From Streptomyces rubellomurinus (GTDB taxonomy: Bacteria > Actinomycetota > Actinomycetes > Streptomycetales > Streptomycetaceae): 64,000 nucleotides of DNA. Of the stretch, positions 42,201-51,018 are shown piece by piece (the first letter of the stretch is position 1; each line of letters starts with the position of its first letter). The notes under the pieces were generated by a model, which saw nothing but the letters and a program-made list of their open reading frames with translations, ran no database searches and had not been told where the DNA came from. The position numbers were made by a program, and so were the translations under genes. The stretch is from NCBI RefSeq assembly GCF_000961885.1, contig NZ_JZKH01000005.1, positions 1 through 64,000 on the forward strand. The letters run 5' to 3'.

Positions 42201-42846
42201 CCGGATCCGCATCCTGGTGGCCGACGACCACCTCGTCCTGCGCGACGCGCTCTGCGAAATGCTGGACAACGAGCCCGACTTCGAGGTCGTGGCCCGGGCC
42301 GAGGACGGCCCGTCCGCGGTCCGGCTGGCCGCGGCGCACCACCCGCACGTGGTGCTGCTCGACATCGAGATGCCGAACCACCGCCCGCAGAACACCGTCC
42401 GCGACCTGCTGCAGCAGGATCCGGCGGTCAACGTCGTGGTGCTCAGCATGTACGACGACCCGCACCTCGTCCAGGAGTTGCTGGCGCTCGGCATCCGGGG
42501 CTACCTGCACAAGAGCGTGACCCGGGAGTCGCTGGCCTCGGCGATCCGCAACCTGCGGCAGGCCAACCGCCGCACGGTGACCATCTCGGTCTCCTCGCAC
42601 AGCCTCGCGGCCTCCGGCGACGACGGAAAGCTGCTGTCGGCCCGCGAGTTGGAGGTGCTGACCCAGGTGGCCGCCGCGCTGAGCAACCGTCAGATCGCCG
42701 TCCGGCTGAGTATCACCGAAGGCACCGTCAAGCGGCACATGCGGAACATCTTCACCAAGCTGGGCGCGGTCTCCCGGATCGACGCCGTCAACAAGGCGGT
42801 CGCCGCCTCGCTGATCGGCTCGCACCACATCGCCGGGCGGGGCTGA
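42190..42846 (+). CDS. LuxR/NarL response regulator, partner of the adjacent kinase
   Basis: A 218-residue regulator with an intact receiver: acidic pair VADDHLVLRD, phosphoacceptor Asp58 (VVLLDIEMP), VVVLSMYDD and Lys in RGYLHKSVTRE. The C-terminal LuxR HTH is LSARELEVLTQVAAALSNRQ to IFTKLGAVSRIDAVNKA. Its start overlaps the kinase gene by 11 bases, so the pair is translationally coupled. It probably controls the cluster. Confidence 0.95.
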   Translation: MDSDRIRILVADDHLVLRDALCEMLDNEPDFEVVARAEDGPSAVRLAAAHHPHVVLLDIEMPNHRPQNTVRDLLQQDPAVNVVVLSMYDDPHLVQELLALGIRGYLHKSVTRESLASAIRNLRQANRRTVTISVSSHSLAASGDDGKLLSARELEVLTQVAAALSNRQIAVRLSITEGTVKRHMRNIFTKLGAVSRIDAVNKAVAASLIGSHHIAGRG

Positions 42847-42927
42847 CCGGCACCGTCCTCGGGCGCGGCCGGGGACGGGGACGCGCGAAGGCCGGCCGCG
42901 CCCCGCGACCGGCCCCGAACTCCCGGC

Positions 42928-44049
42928 TCAGCCGGCTGACTTGAGCACGCGGGCGTGCTCCCGCAGCCGCGCAAGCGGGAACCCGTCCGGCGACTCCTCG
43001 TCGCCGCGCGCCCGGATCGCCCGGTCGAGCACCCACTCGGTCATCCCCGGGACGACGGCCTTGACGTCCTCGATGCCGCCCCAGGCGGCCGGGCCGCCCT
43101 CGGTGTCCATCAGCCAGGCCGTCCGCAGGGCCAGCAGCCGGGCCTGCTCGATCCGCAGCCGGGCCTGGCGGGCCCACCCGCGGGTCTCGGCCGTCCCCGC
43201 CGCCCCGGACATCAGGTCGAGCCCGCGTTCGGCCATCCCGATCAGGCGCATGCAGTGGTGCAGGCGGTTCGGGTCGAGCAGGCTGTGCGCGATCACCGCG
43301 CCGTCGCCCTCGCCGCCGACGATGCTGTGGGCCGGCAGCCGCACCCCGGTGAAGCGGACGGTGGTCCGGCCGCCGTACACGCCGTCGTCGTAGCCGGAGC
43401 TCCAGGGGCCGGAGCCGAGGGAGACGCCCGGGCTGCCGACCGGCACCAGGGCGATCGACCGCTGGGCGCCCGGCGACCGGTCGCCCGCCGACCGTCCGGC
43501 CGAGCGCGCCATGACCAGCAGGAGGGCGCACTCCGGCACCGCGGCCGCCATGAACAGGCCGCCGTGGCCGTCGAGCACGTAGCCGCTGCCTCGGGGCTCG
43601 ATCCGCAGGTCGCCCGGGTCGACGGCGCCGGGGGCGGGCAGGCAGACGGCGGACCGGAGGTCACCGGCGAGCAGGGGGCGCAGCCAGCGGTCCTGCTGGG
43701 CGCGGGTGCCGAACTCGGCCAGCACGTTCATCACCCCGGTGTCCGGGGCGGCGCCGTTGATCGCGTCGGGCGCCACGAAGGGGCTGCGGCCGGAGATCTC
43801 CGCCAGCGGGGCGTACTGGAGGTTGGTCAGCCCCGGGCCGAAGGCCGGGTGCGGGAGGAAGAGGTTCCACAGCCCGCGCTCGCGGGCCAGCTCCCGGAGC
43901 TTGCCAAGACCGTCCGGCCGGGCCCACGGCTCGGCGCCCGACCCGCCCCGGCCGGCGAACTCGGCCTCGGCCGGGAACAGGTGCTGGTCCATCAGGACCA
44001 GGAGACGCCAACGAAGTTCCTTGGTCAGCGGGTCGTAGCTGAAGTGCAT
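42928..44049 (-). CDS. Degenerate acyl-CoA dehydrogenase-like protein
   Basis: A 373-residue paralogue of the intact acyl-CoA dehydrogenase at 46403 (shared GLWNLFLPH, LQYAPLAEI-GRSPF, MRLIGMAER, RIEQARLL-L-TAWLMDT). Key parts have been lost. The substrate/FAD motif TEPEVASSDAG is PAPGAVDPGD. About 17 residues (HAFGGPIADQGVVQDWI in the intact protein) are missing before the helix. The GGGGVSQD loop is RGDEESPD. The C-terminal DGPDEVHKRS tail is absent. The frame is still open, so it may be an inactive partner or regulator rather than an enzyme. GAGG precedes the ATG. Confidence 0.8.
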   Translation of the reverse strand: MHFSYDPLTKELRWRLLVLMDQHLFPAEAEFAGRGGSGAEPWARPDGLGKLRELARERGLWNLFLPHPAFGPGLTNLQYAPLAEISGRSPFVAPDAINGAAPDTGVMNVLAEFGTRAQQDRWLRPLLAGDLRSAVCLPAPGAVDPGDLRIEPRGSGYVLDGHGGLFMAAAVPECALLLVMARSAGRSAGDRSPGAQRSIALVPVGSPGVSLGSGPWSSGYDDGVYGGRTTVRFTGVRLPAHSIVGGEGDGAVIAHSLLDPNRLHHCMRLIGMAERGLDLMSGAAGTAETRGWARQARLRIEQARLLALRTAWLMDTEGGPAAWGGIEDVKAVVPGMTEWVLDRAIRARGDEESPDGFPLARLREHARVLKSAG

Positions 44050-44553
44050 CACAGACCTCGGTCTCTTGCTGGAGGCGCGGCACCCGGTGAGGGATGGCAC
44101 CGCGCCGTCGCCGGCGGGCGGTACGGAGGAGGGTGTCGAGCGGGCCGCCGGGGAGGGACGTGGCTTCGAGGCTAGCCCAGCGGCCCGAGCGCTTTGATGC
44201 CCCCAGGGACTGCTTCCGAATGTCTCTTTGGAGGTGTCGGCCGATGTCTCCATCTGGGGATTCGGCGCGGGAGCGGGAGATTCGTCCGCGGAGCGGATGC
44301 GCGCGAAAGGCTTTTCCCCCAAGGGAATTCGCGACAGGTCGGCGGCGCCGGCGAGACCGGAGGACACCTCGGCGGTACCGGCGGTACCGGGGGCGGGGGC
44401 GGCCGAGTACCGCACGTCCTAACCGGGCGGCCGCCGGGATTCCTAGCGTGGGTGACGAGCCGACCGCGGATCCGGACGCCGACCGCGCCCGGACCGTCGG
44501 CACCGACCGCGCCCTCACAGCCGGAGCGGACCACCCCCAGACAAGGAGTGCAG
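44050..44553. other. 504-bp divergent region between the two acyl-CoA modules
   Basis: Contains TAGCGT at 44444-44449, a likely -10 for the SDR gene. It also has two direct copies of ATGTCTC about 20 bases apart near 44220-44250, and ggcggtacc twice near 44373. An open frame runs upstream of the SDR start but is Gly-rich and has no ribosome site. No gene called. Confidence 0.5.
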
Positions 44554-45309
44554 ATGAACAGGTTCAACGGCCGGGTCGCGCTCGTCACCGGCGCCAGCCG
44601 CGGGATAGGCCTGGCGAGCGCGGCCCGGCTGGTCGCGGAGGGCGCCCGGGTCTGCCTGACGGCCCGCGGCGAGGAGTCGCTGGAGCTCGCGGTCAAGGAG
44701 CTCGGCGGTCCGGAGCACGCCATCGCGGTGGCCGGCCGCGCCGACGACCCCGAGCACCGGGCCGAGGCCGTCGCCCGCACCATGGCGGCCTTCGGCCGGA
44801 TCGACGTGCTGGTCAACAACACCGGCATCAACCCGGTGTTCGGCCCGGTGCTCGACCTGGAGCCCGGTGCCGTACGGAAGGTCTTCGACGTCAACGTGAA
44901 CGCCCCGCTGGGCTGGCTGCGCGAGGTCCGGCAGGCCTGGCAGGGCGAGCACGGCGGCGCCGTGGTGAACATCAGCGCGGTCGCGGGCCTGCGCCCGGCG
45001 TACGGCATCGGGGTGTACGGGGCCAGCAAGGCCGCGCTGATCCACCTCACCGAGCAGCTCGCGCAGGAGATCGGCCCGCGGATCAGGGTCAACTCCGTGG
45101 CGCCCGCCGTGGTGCGGACGCGCTTCGCCGCGAAGCTGTACGAGGGCCGGGAGGCGGAACTGGCCGCCGGCTACGCGCTGGGCCGGCTCGGCACCCCGGA
45201 GGACGTCGCGGCCGCCGTCGCCTTCCTGGCCTCCGACGACGCCGCCTGGATCACCGGTCAGACGATCGCGGTGGACGGCGGCATCATCCTGGCCGGCGGC
45301 GGCATCTGA
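44554..45309 (+). CDS. SDR family oxidoreductase (FabG-like)
   Basis: A 251-residue NAD(P)-dependent reductase/dehydrogenase. It has the cofactor motif VTGASRGIG, NNTG in place of NNAG, catalytic Ser in NISAVAG, and YGASKAA with the Tyr-x-x-x-Lys pair. The terminus is ITGQTIAVDGG. Probably acts on a 3-hydroxy/3-ketoacyl-CoA or similar alcohol. AAGGAG precedes the ATG. First gene of an operon; its stop overlaps the start of the kinase-like gene by one base. Confidence 0.92.
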   Translation: MNRFNGRVALVTGASRGIGLASAARLVAEGARVCLTARGEESLELAVKELGGPEHAIAVAGRADDPEHRAEAVARTMAAFGRIDVLVNNTGINPVFGPVLDLEPGAVRKVFDVNVNAPLGWLREVRQAWQGEHGGAVVNISAVAGLRPAYGIGVYGASKAALIHLTEQLAQEIGPRIRVNSVAPAVVRTRFAAKLYEGREAELAAGYALGRLGTPEDVAAAVAFLASDDAAWITGQTIAVDGGIILAGGGI

Positions 45310-46349
45310 TGACCGATCAGATGACGGCGGAGGTCGCGGGCGTGGACCGCGAGGCCCTGCGCGGCTGGCTCGCGGCGGCCCGGCCCGAGCTGCGGATCGA
45401 GGCGCCGGAGCTCACCCTGATCGCCGGCGGACGCTCCAACCTCACCTACCAACTCGACGGCGGCGAGGTGCCGTTGGTGCTGCGCCGGCCGCCGCTCGGC
45501 CACCTGCTGGCCACCGCGCACGACATGGGCCGCGAGTACCGGGTGATGAGCGCCCTGGCGCCGACGCCCGTCCCGGTGCCCCGGACGGTCGCGCACTGCG
45601 CGGACGCCGAGGTGCTGGGCGCGCCGTTCTACCTGATGGAGAAGGTGGACGGCGCGATCCACCGGCGGGCGGCCGACCTGGCGGAGCTCGACCCGGCGAC
45701 CGGCCGGGAGCTCGGCCACGCGCTGGTCGACGTCCTCGCGGCACTGCACTCGGTGCCGCCGGCCGCGGTCGGGCTGGCGGACTTCGGCCGCCCCGAGGGC
45801 TTCATGGAACGCCAACTCGCCCGCTGGACCAAGCAGTTGGCTGCTTCCCGGACCAGGGAGCTGCCCGGCGTGGAGGAGCTGGCGGCGCGCCTCGCGCGGA
45901 CCCGCCCGGCGTCCCCGCGCCCGGCCCTGGTGCACGGCGACTACCGCCTGGACAACGTGGTCTTCGACCGCGCCGAGCCCGGCCGGATCGCCGCCGTCCT
46001 GGACTGGGAACTGGCCGCGCTCGGCGACCCGCTCTGCGACCTGGGCGTCTTCTGCGTCTACTGGGACGGACTGGCCGGCCTCGGCGAGGCCGTCCCGCCG
46101 ACGCCCGGAGCCCTGCCGGGCTGGCCGGGCCGGGACGAGCTGGTCGAGCGGTACGCCCGGGCCAGCGGGGTCCCGGTGGAGACCCTGGACTGGTACGTCG
46201 CGTTCGGCTTCTTCAAGATCGCGGTGATCCTCGAAGGCGTCCACTACCGCCACTCCCGCGGCCTGACCCTCGGCGACGGCTTCGACGGGATCTCCGCGGC
46301 CGTCCCCGAACTGGTGCGGCGCGGCCTGCGGGCGCTCACCCGCCCGTGA
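45309..46349 (+). CDS. APH-like phosphotransferase (ACAD10/11 kinase type)
   Basis: A 346-residue aminoglycoside-phosphotransferase-fold kinase. Visible motifs are the N-lobe AGGRSNLTYQLDGGEVPLVLRRPP with the ATP-binding Lys replaced by Arg (LRR), the hinge LMEKVDGAIHR, the catalytic loop LVHGDYRLDNVVFD (Brenner motif) and AAVLDWELAALGDPLCDLG (metal Asp). Close relatives are the kinase domains of mammalian ACAD10/ACAD11, which phosphorylate the 4-hydroxyl of 4-hydroxyacyl-CoA so that the dehydrogenase domain can eliminate it. An ACAD gene follows 53 bases downstream, so the two may act as a split version. Confidence 0.85.
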   Translation: MTDQMTAEVAGVDREALRGWLAAARPELRIEAPELTLIAGGRSNLTYQLDGGEVPLVLRRPPLGHLLATAHDMGREYRVMSALAPTPVPVPRTVAHCADAEVLGAPFYLMEKVDGAIHRRAADLAELDPATGRELGHALVDVLAALHSVPPAAVGLADFGRPEGFMERQLARWTKQLAASRTRELPGVEELAARLARTRPASPRPALVHGDYRLDNVVFDRAEPGRIAAVLDWELAALGDPLCDLGVFCVYWDGLAGLGEAVPPTPGALPGWPGRDELVERYARASGVPVETLDWYVAFGFFKIAVILEGVHYRHSRGLTLGDGFDGISAAVPELVRRGLRALTRP

Positions 46350-46402
46350 AACGCCCCAGCCCCCGCCTTTAGCCCTGTCGACCTGTCTGGAGGAGTACCG
46401 CG

Positions 46403-47623
46403 ATGGAGTTCGCTTACGACACCAGGACCGAGGAACTGCGGTCCCGGCTACTGGAGTTCATGGCCGAGCACGTCTACCCCGCCGAGCGGGTCGCGGAGGA
46501 GCAGACGGCCGCCGCGGCCGGCCGCTGGGACCGCCCGCCGGTGCTCGACGAGCTGAAGGCGAAGGCCCGCGCCCAGGGCCTGTGGAACCTCTTCCTGCCG
46601 CACTCCGCGGCCGGCGCCGGCCTCAGCAACCTGCAGTACGCCCCGCTCGCCGAGATCACCGGCCGCAGCCCCTTCCTGGCCCCCGAGGCGCTCAACTGCT
46701 CGGCGCCGGACACCGGGAACATGGAGGTGCTGGACATGTTCGGCACCGAGGCGCAGCGCAAGGAGTGGCTGGAACCGCTGCTGGACGGCACCATCCGCTC
46801 GGCGTTCTGCATGACCGAGCCCGAGGTGGCCTCCTCCGACGCCGGGAACATCTGCACCCGGATCGAGCGGGACGGCGACGAGTACGTGATCACCGGCCGC
46901 AAGTGGTGGGCGAGCGGCGCGCTCAGCCCGCACTGCAAGGTCCTGGTGGTGATGGGCAAGACCGATCCGGGCGCCGACCGGCACCGGCAGCAGAGCATGG
47001 TCCTGGTCCCCAAGGACACCCCGGGCGTGCGGCTCGTCCGCGGCATGGAGCTGTTCGGCTACGACCACGGCCCGCACGGCGGCCACGCCGAGATCGTCTT
47101 CGACCGGGTGCGGGTGCCCGCCGCGAACCTGATCGGCGAGCCCGGGGACGGCTTCGCGATCGCCCAGGCGCGGCTCGGCCCCGGGCGGATCCACCACGCG
47201 ATGCGGCTGATCGGCATGGCCGAGCGGGCCTTCGAGCTGCTCTGCGCCCGGGTGACGGCCCGGCACGCCTTCGGCGGCCCGATCGCGGACCAGGGCGTGG
47301 TGCAGGACTGGATCGCCGAGGCCCGGATGCGGATCGAGCAGGCCAGGCTGCTGGTGCTGAAGACCGCGTGGCTGATGGACACGGTGGGCAACAAGGGCGC
47401 GCACACCGAGATCCAGGCCATCAAGGTCGTCACGCCGGCGCTGGCCGAGTGGGTGCTCGACAAGGCGATCCAGGCGCACGGCGGCGGCGGCGTCTCGCAG
47501 GACTTCCCGCTGGCCGCGCTCTGGGCGCACGCGCGGACCCTGCGGCTCGCGGACGGCCCGGACGAGGTGCACAAGCGCTCGCTGGTCCGGCGGGAGCTGA
47601 AGCCCTACCGCGCGGCGCACTGA
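46403..47623 (+). CDS. Acyl-CoA dehydrogenase (ACAD11-like)
   Basis: A 406-residue FAD enzyme. Its motifs are SAFCMTEPEVASSDAGN (flavin/substrate), ITGRKWWASGA, VPKDTPGVRLVRGMELFGYDH, GRIHHAMRLIGMAERAFELL, ARHAFGGPIADQGVVQDWIAE, and HGGGGVSQDFPLA followed by RTLRLADGPDEVHKRSL. This sequence pattern is that of the ACAD10/11 group. With the upstream kinase and SDR it could process hydroxyacyl-CoA. Ribosome site GGAGG upstream. A very strong terminator follows. Confidence 0.93.
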   Translation: MEFAYDTRTEELRSRLLEFMAEHVYPAERVAEEQTAAAAGRWDRPPVLDELKAKARAQGLWNLFLPHSAAGAGLSNLQYAPLAEITGRSPFLAPEALNCSAPDTGNMEVLDMFGTEAQRKEWLEPLLDGTIRSAFCMTEPEVASSDAGNICTRIERDGDEYVITGRKWWASGALSPHCKVLVVMGKTDPGADRHRQQSMVLVPKDTPGVRLVRGMELFGYDHGPHGGHAEIVFDRVRVPAANLIGEPGDGFAIAQARLGPGRIHHAMRLIGMAERAFELLCARVTARHAFGGPIADQGVVQDWIAEARMRIEQARLLVLKTAWLMDTVGNKGAHTEIQAIKVVTPALAEWVLDKAIQAHGGGGVSQDFPLAALWAHARTLRLADGPDEVHKRSLVRRELKPYRAAH

Positions 47624-47668
47624 CCCGGCGTCCGGAGAATCACACGGAAACACGCACTGGCAGGCCCG

Positions 47669-47718
47669 GGAATCCCCGGTGGAACGGCGGAGGAAACCGC
47701 CGTTCCACCGGGGATTCC
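47669..47718. terminator. Very strong hairpin terminator
   Basis: 22-bp perfect arms (47669-47690 and 47697-47718) enclosing the loop aggaaa, 45 bases after the acyl-CoA dehydrogenase stop. It separates this operon from the ketosynthase operon. Confidence 0.9.
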
Positions 47719-47805
47719 GGCATGTCCGGGAATGCCGCCGGCCCGGTACCCGAAGTACTCCCCCCACCGCCGAACGAGTACCCCACGTCCTCGTGAACTC
47801 CCTTG

Positions 47806-47827
47806 CTACGCCGATAGATTGGCATAG
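47806..47827 (+). promoter_or_regulatory. Inverted repeat in the ketosynthase promoter
   Basis: CTACGCC-gatagatt-GGCATAG, one mismatch in seven. The central GATAGATT could include the -10, so a bound regulator would control the operon. The ATG is 47 bases further on, with GGAGG upstream. Confidence 0.5.
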
Positions 47828-47874
47828 CCGGCTGCGAAGCGCATCCGCGAAATCCACTCTCGGGAGGACGCTCC

Positions 47875-49155
47875 ATGCACAGGGAAGAACCCCGTTCGAA
47901 GGAAGCGGTCGTGGTCACCGGCATCGGTGTCATGCTGCCGAACACGACCACCGTGGAACAGTTCTGGGAAAACATATCCGGCGGCCATTCCCAGGTCGGC
48001 AGACTCACCCGTTTCGACGGCGCGGAACACGGCCTGCCGGTCCACGCGGCCGCCGAGATCAGCTCGTTCGACCACCGGCCGTTCCTGCCCGAACTCCTCG
48101 ACAACCACGCCGCCAAGTACACCCGCGAGATCCTGATCGCGATGTCGGCGGTCGAGCGGGCCCGGCAGGACGCCGGCCTGGAGATCGGCTACCACGACCC
48201 GCGCCGGATCGGCGTGCTGATGTCCTCCTCGCGCGGCCCGTTCGCCTGGTGGCAGCGGGTGCTGGCCGACGAGGAGCCGGGCGCGTTCGGCGACAAGGGC
48301 GCGATGTTCCGCGGCCTGCCCGGCTGCCCCGCCTCGCTGGCGGCGATCTACACCTCCGCCCAGGGCCTGGTCAGCACCGTGAGCAACGCCTGCGTCGGCG
48401 GCCACCAGGCGATCGGGCTGGCGCTGCGCGAACTGCGCTCCGGCACCGCCGACGCGATGCTGGTCGGCGGCCACGAGTTCCCGATCGTGCCCGAGGTCGC
48501 CAAGTGCTACGCGGCGATGGGCAGCGGCGTGATGTCCACCGAGCGGGACGACCCGCGCCGCGCGGTGCGCCCGTACAGCGCGGACCGCGAGGGCTTCGCG
48601 CTCGGCGAGGGCTCGGTGGTGGTCTGCCTGGAGCGCGAGTCGGTGGCCCGGGCGCGCGGCGCGCGGATCTACGCCGAGGTGCTGGAGGCCCGGACCTTCA
48701 ACGAGGCCGCGCACGCCACCAGCATGGACCTCACCGGCAAGGTCACCGCCTCCTTCGTCCAGGACCTGCTGGCGGACGCCGGCCGGACCGCCGACGAGGT
48801 CGGCTACTTCTGCGCCCACGGCACCGCCACCCGCTACAACGACCTCGCGGAGAGCCGGGCGCTGCAGGCCCTCTACCCCGAGCGGACCCTCGGCCAGCTG
48901 CCGCCGATCAGCTCCAACAAGCCGATCTACGGCCACACCTTCGGCATCGCCGGGATCATCAACGTCGCCGCCACCAGCCTGATGCTCCACCACCAGCGCC
49001 TGGCCCCCACCATCAACCTGTCCGGCCGGGACCCGGAGTGCGACCACGACCACGTCTTCGAGGGCGCCCGGGACACCGCGTTCGACCTCGCCGTGTCGCT
49101 CTCCTTCGCCTTCGGCAGCCAGACCGCCGTGGTCGCGCTCGGAGCCTCCTCGTGA
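47875..49155 (+). CDS. FabF-like beta-ketoacyl synthase (KAS I/II type)
   Basis: A 426-residue condensing enzyme with all three catalytic residues: Cys173 in VSNACVGGHQA, His315 in CAHGTATRYND, His354 in NKPIYGHTFGIAG. It is a single ketosynthase with no chain-length-factor partner and no acyl carrier protein gene in the cluster. It must therefore use the fatty-acid ACP or CoA esters. The TGA overlaps the GTG of the CoA-transferase gene. It probably makes a beta-ketoacyl thioester for the AfsA-like enzyme downstream. Confidence 0.92.
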   Translation: MHREEPRSKEAVVVTGIGVMLPNTTTVEQFWENISGGHSQVGRLTRFDGAEHGLPVHAAAEISSFDHRPFLPELLDNHAAKYTREILIAMSAVERARQDAGLEIGYHDPRRIGVLMSSSRGPFAWWQRVLADEEPGAFGDKGAMFRGLPGCPASLAAIYTSAQGLVSTVSNACVGGHQAIGLALRELRSGTADAMLVGGHEFPIVPEVAKCYAAMGSGVMSTERDDPRRAVRPYSADREGFALGEGSVVVCLERESVARARGARIYAEVLEARTFNEAAHATSMDLTGKVTASFVQDLLADAGRTADEVGYFCAHGTATRYNDLAESRALQALYPERTLGQLPPISSNKPIYGHTFGIAGIINVAATSLMLHHQRLAPTINLSGRDPECDHDHVFEGARDTAFDLAVSLSFAFGSQTAVVALGASS

Positions 49156-50957
49156 GCGGGCCGGTGATCGCCGCGGACGTCGACGACCTGGTCCGCCGGT
49201 TCGTCCGGCCCGACGACCACCTGCACCTGGCGGCCACCCACTCCCGGCCCAACGCCCTCGGCTACGCGCTCTGCCGGGTCTTCGGCGACCGCGCGCGGTT
49301 CACCGTCAGCACCACCGGCTACCACTCCAGCGCCCACGCGCTGACCCTGGCCGGCGGCGTCGCCAAGGTGGTGGCCGGCTTCCTCGGCGACACCTACCCC
49401 TCGCCCCGCCCCAACCCGCTGTACGAGCGGGTGGCCGAGGGCGTGCCGTTCGCCTTCGAGCCCTGGTCGCTGCTGAGCTACAACCAGCGGCTGATCGCCG
49501 CCGCGACCGGCGCCCCGTACGCGTCGACCGGTTCGCTGTCCGGCACCGACCTGCTCACCGGCAAGGGCGACGACGTCCTGCTGGTGCCCGACCCCGACCG
49601 GCCGGGCGAACAGCTCACCCTGGTCCGGGCGATGCACCCCGACCTCACCCTGGTGCACGGCGTCTGCGCGGACGAGGACGGCAACATCGCGATGGTCCCG
49701 CCGCTCGGCGAGGGCGCCTGGGCCGCGTACGCCGCGAAGCGGGGCGTGCTCGCCTCGGTCGAGCGGATCGTCTCCGCCGAGGAGCTGCGGGCGATCCCCG
49801 ACCGGGTGGTCATCCCGGGGCAACGGGTGCTCGGCCTCTGCGAGGCGCCGCTCGGCGCCCACCCGCAGGCCCTGCGCACCGCCGGGCTGGCCGGGGTGCC
49901 CGGCTACCTCGACGACTACGCCTTCCTGGAGGAGATCGCCGACCGCTGCCGCGCCGAGGAGCGGGGCAGCGACTGGTACCGGGAGTGGGTGCTCGAACCC
50001 GGCTCGCACGCGGGGTACCTGGCCCGGCTGGGCGAGGAGCGCCGGCGGCGGCTGCAGGAGGGCGAGCCGTCCTGGCAGGCCGGCCGGGCGACCGCCGCCG
50101 CTGCCGTCACCGCCGCCGCTGCCCCGGTGACGGAGACGGCGGAGGAGACGGCCGAGGAGACGCCGCCCAGCCGGATGGAGCGGCTGATCGTGCTCGGCGC
50201 CCGGGCGGTGGTCGAGCGGGTCCGCGAGGGCGGCTACGACACCCTGCTGGCCGGCATCGGCTCCTCCCACCTCGCGGCCTGGCTGGCCGCCGAGCAGCTG
50301 CGCCGGGGCGGCCACGCCGTCCGGGTGGTGGCCGAGCTCGGCCTCTACGGCTTCACCCCGCAGCAGGGCGACGTCTTCCTGTTCAGCCTGCGCCACGCGG
50401 GCACGGCCGAACAGCTGAGCGGCATCCCGGAGATCCTCGGCGGGATGGTCGCGGCCAACCCCCGCGCGCTCGGTGTGCTCGCCGCCGCCGAGATCGACGA
50501 GAGCGGCACCATCAACACCAGCATGACCGCGGACGGCCGCTGGCTCACCGGCTCCGGCGGCGCCAACGACATCGCGGCCTCGGCGGACTGCGTGGTGATC
50601 GCCACCGCCTCCCGGCGGCGGTACGTGCCCGAGGTCTCCTACCGGACCAGCCGCGGCGACCGGGTGCGCGAGGTGGTCAGCCAGTTCGGCCGGTTCCGGC
50701 GCCGCGAGGACGGCCCCGGCTTCCGGCTGGCCACCTGGCTCGGACCGGACGAGGGCGGCCCGCGGGCCGAACCCGCCGACGCCGTACGGGAGTTCGCACC
50801 CGACCGGCCGGGCGCGCTGGAACGCGAGGCCGCCGAGGCCGTCGCCGCGTACACCGCCTGGTCGGCACCGGTCGCCGGCCTCAGCGCCGAGAAGCCCGTC
50901 ACGGCGGAGGAGCTCCGGCTGCTCCGCACGCTCGACCCCGAGGGCCGCTACCGCTGA
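49152..50957 (+). CDS. Fused two-domain class I CoA-transferase (IpdAB/glutaconate CoA-transferase-like)
   Basis: A 601-residue protein joining the two subunits that are usually separate. The alpha-like half is 1-310 (HLAATHSRPNALGYALCRVFG, LSYNQRLIAAATGAPYAS). An Ala/Glu-rich linker is at 315-340 (TAEETAEETPP). The beta-like half is about 345-601 (LLAGIGSSHLAAWLAAEQLRR; AAEIDESGTINTSMT; LTGSGGANDIAAS). Glu395 in VVAELGLYGF lies where the catalytic Glu (ESG) of CoA-transferases is found. IpdAB-type relatives are C-C hydrolases, so transferase or hydrolase are both possible. Start GTG overlaps the ketosynthase stop by four bases. Confidence 0.82.
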   Translation: MSGPVIAADVDDLVRRFVRPDDHLHLAATHSRPNALGYALCRVFGDRARFTVSTTGYHSSAHALTLAGGVAKVVAGFLGDTYPSPRPNPLYERVAEGVPFAFEPWSLLSYNQRLIAAATGAPYASTGSLSGTDLLTGKGDDVLLVPDPDRPGEQLTLVRAMHPDLTLVHGVCADEDGNIAMVPPLGEGAWAAYAAKRGVLASVERIVSAEELRAIPDRVVIPGQRVLGLCEAPLGAHPQALRTAGLAGVPGYLDDYAFLEEIADRCRAEERGSDWYREWVLEPGSHAGYLARLGEERRRRLQEGEPSWQAGRATAAAAVTAAAAPVTETAEETAEETPPSRMERLIVLGARAVVERVREGGYDTLLAGIGSSHLAAWLAAEQLRRGGHAVRVVAELGLYGFTPQQGDVFLFSLRHAGTAEQLSGIPEILGGMVAANPRALGVLAAAEIDESGTINTSMTADGRWLTGSGGANDIAASADCVVIATASRRRYVPEVSYRTSRGDRVREVVSQFGRFRRREDGPGFRLATWLGPDEGGPRAEPADAVREFAPDRPGALEREAAEAVAAYTAWSAPVAGLSAEKPVTAEELRLLRTLDPEGRYR

Positions 50958-51018
50958 GCGGGCCCGCCGCACCTCACTCCCGACTCCCCGTTCCCACGCC
51001 CGAAAGGCCTGCCCCACC

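Noticed and set aside
44194..44553. N-terminal extension of the SDR gene
   Set aside because: The extension is Gly/Thr-rich low complexity without a ribosome site, whereas AAGGAG precedes the ATG at 44554 and the Rossmann fold begins there.
49152..50957. Calling the CoA-transferase an IpdAB ring-opening hydrolase
   Set aside because: The fold fits, but a Glu sits at the expected transferase position and there are no steroid-degradation genes nearby, so the broader name is kept.
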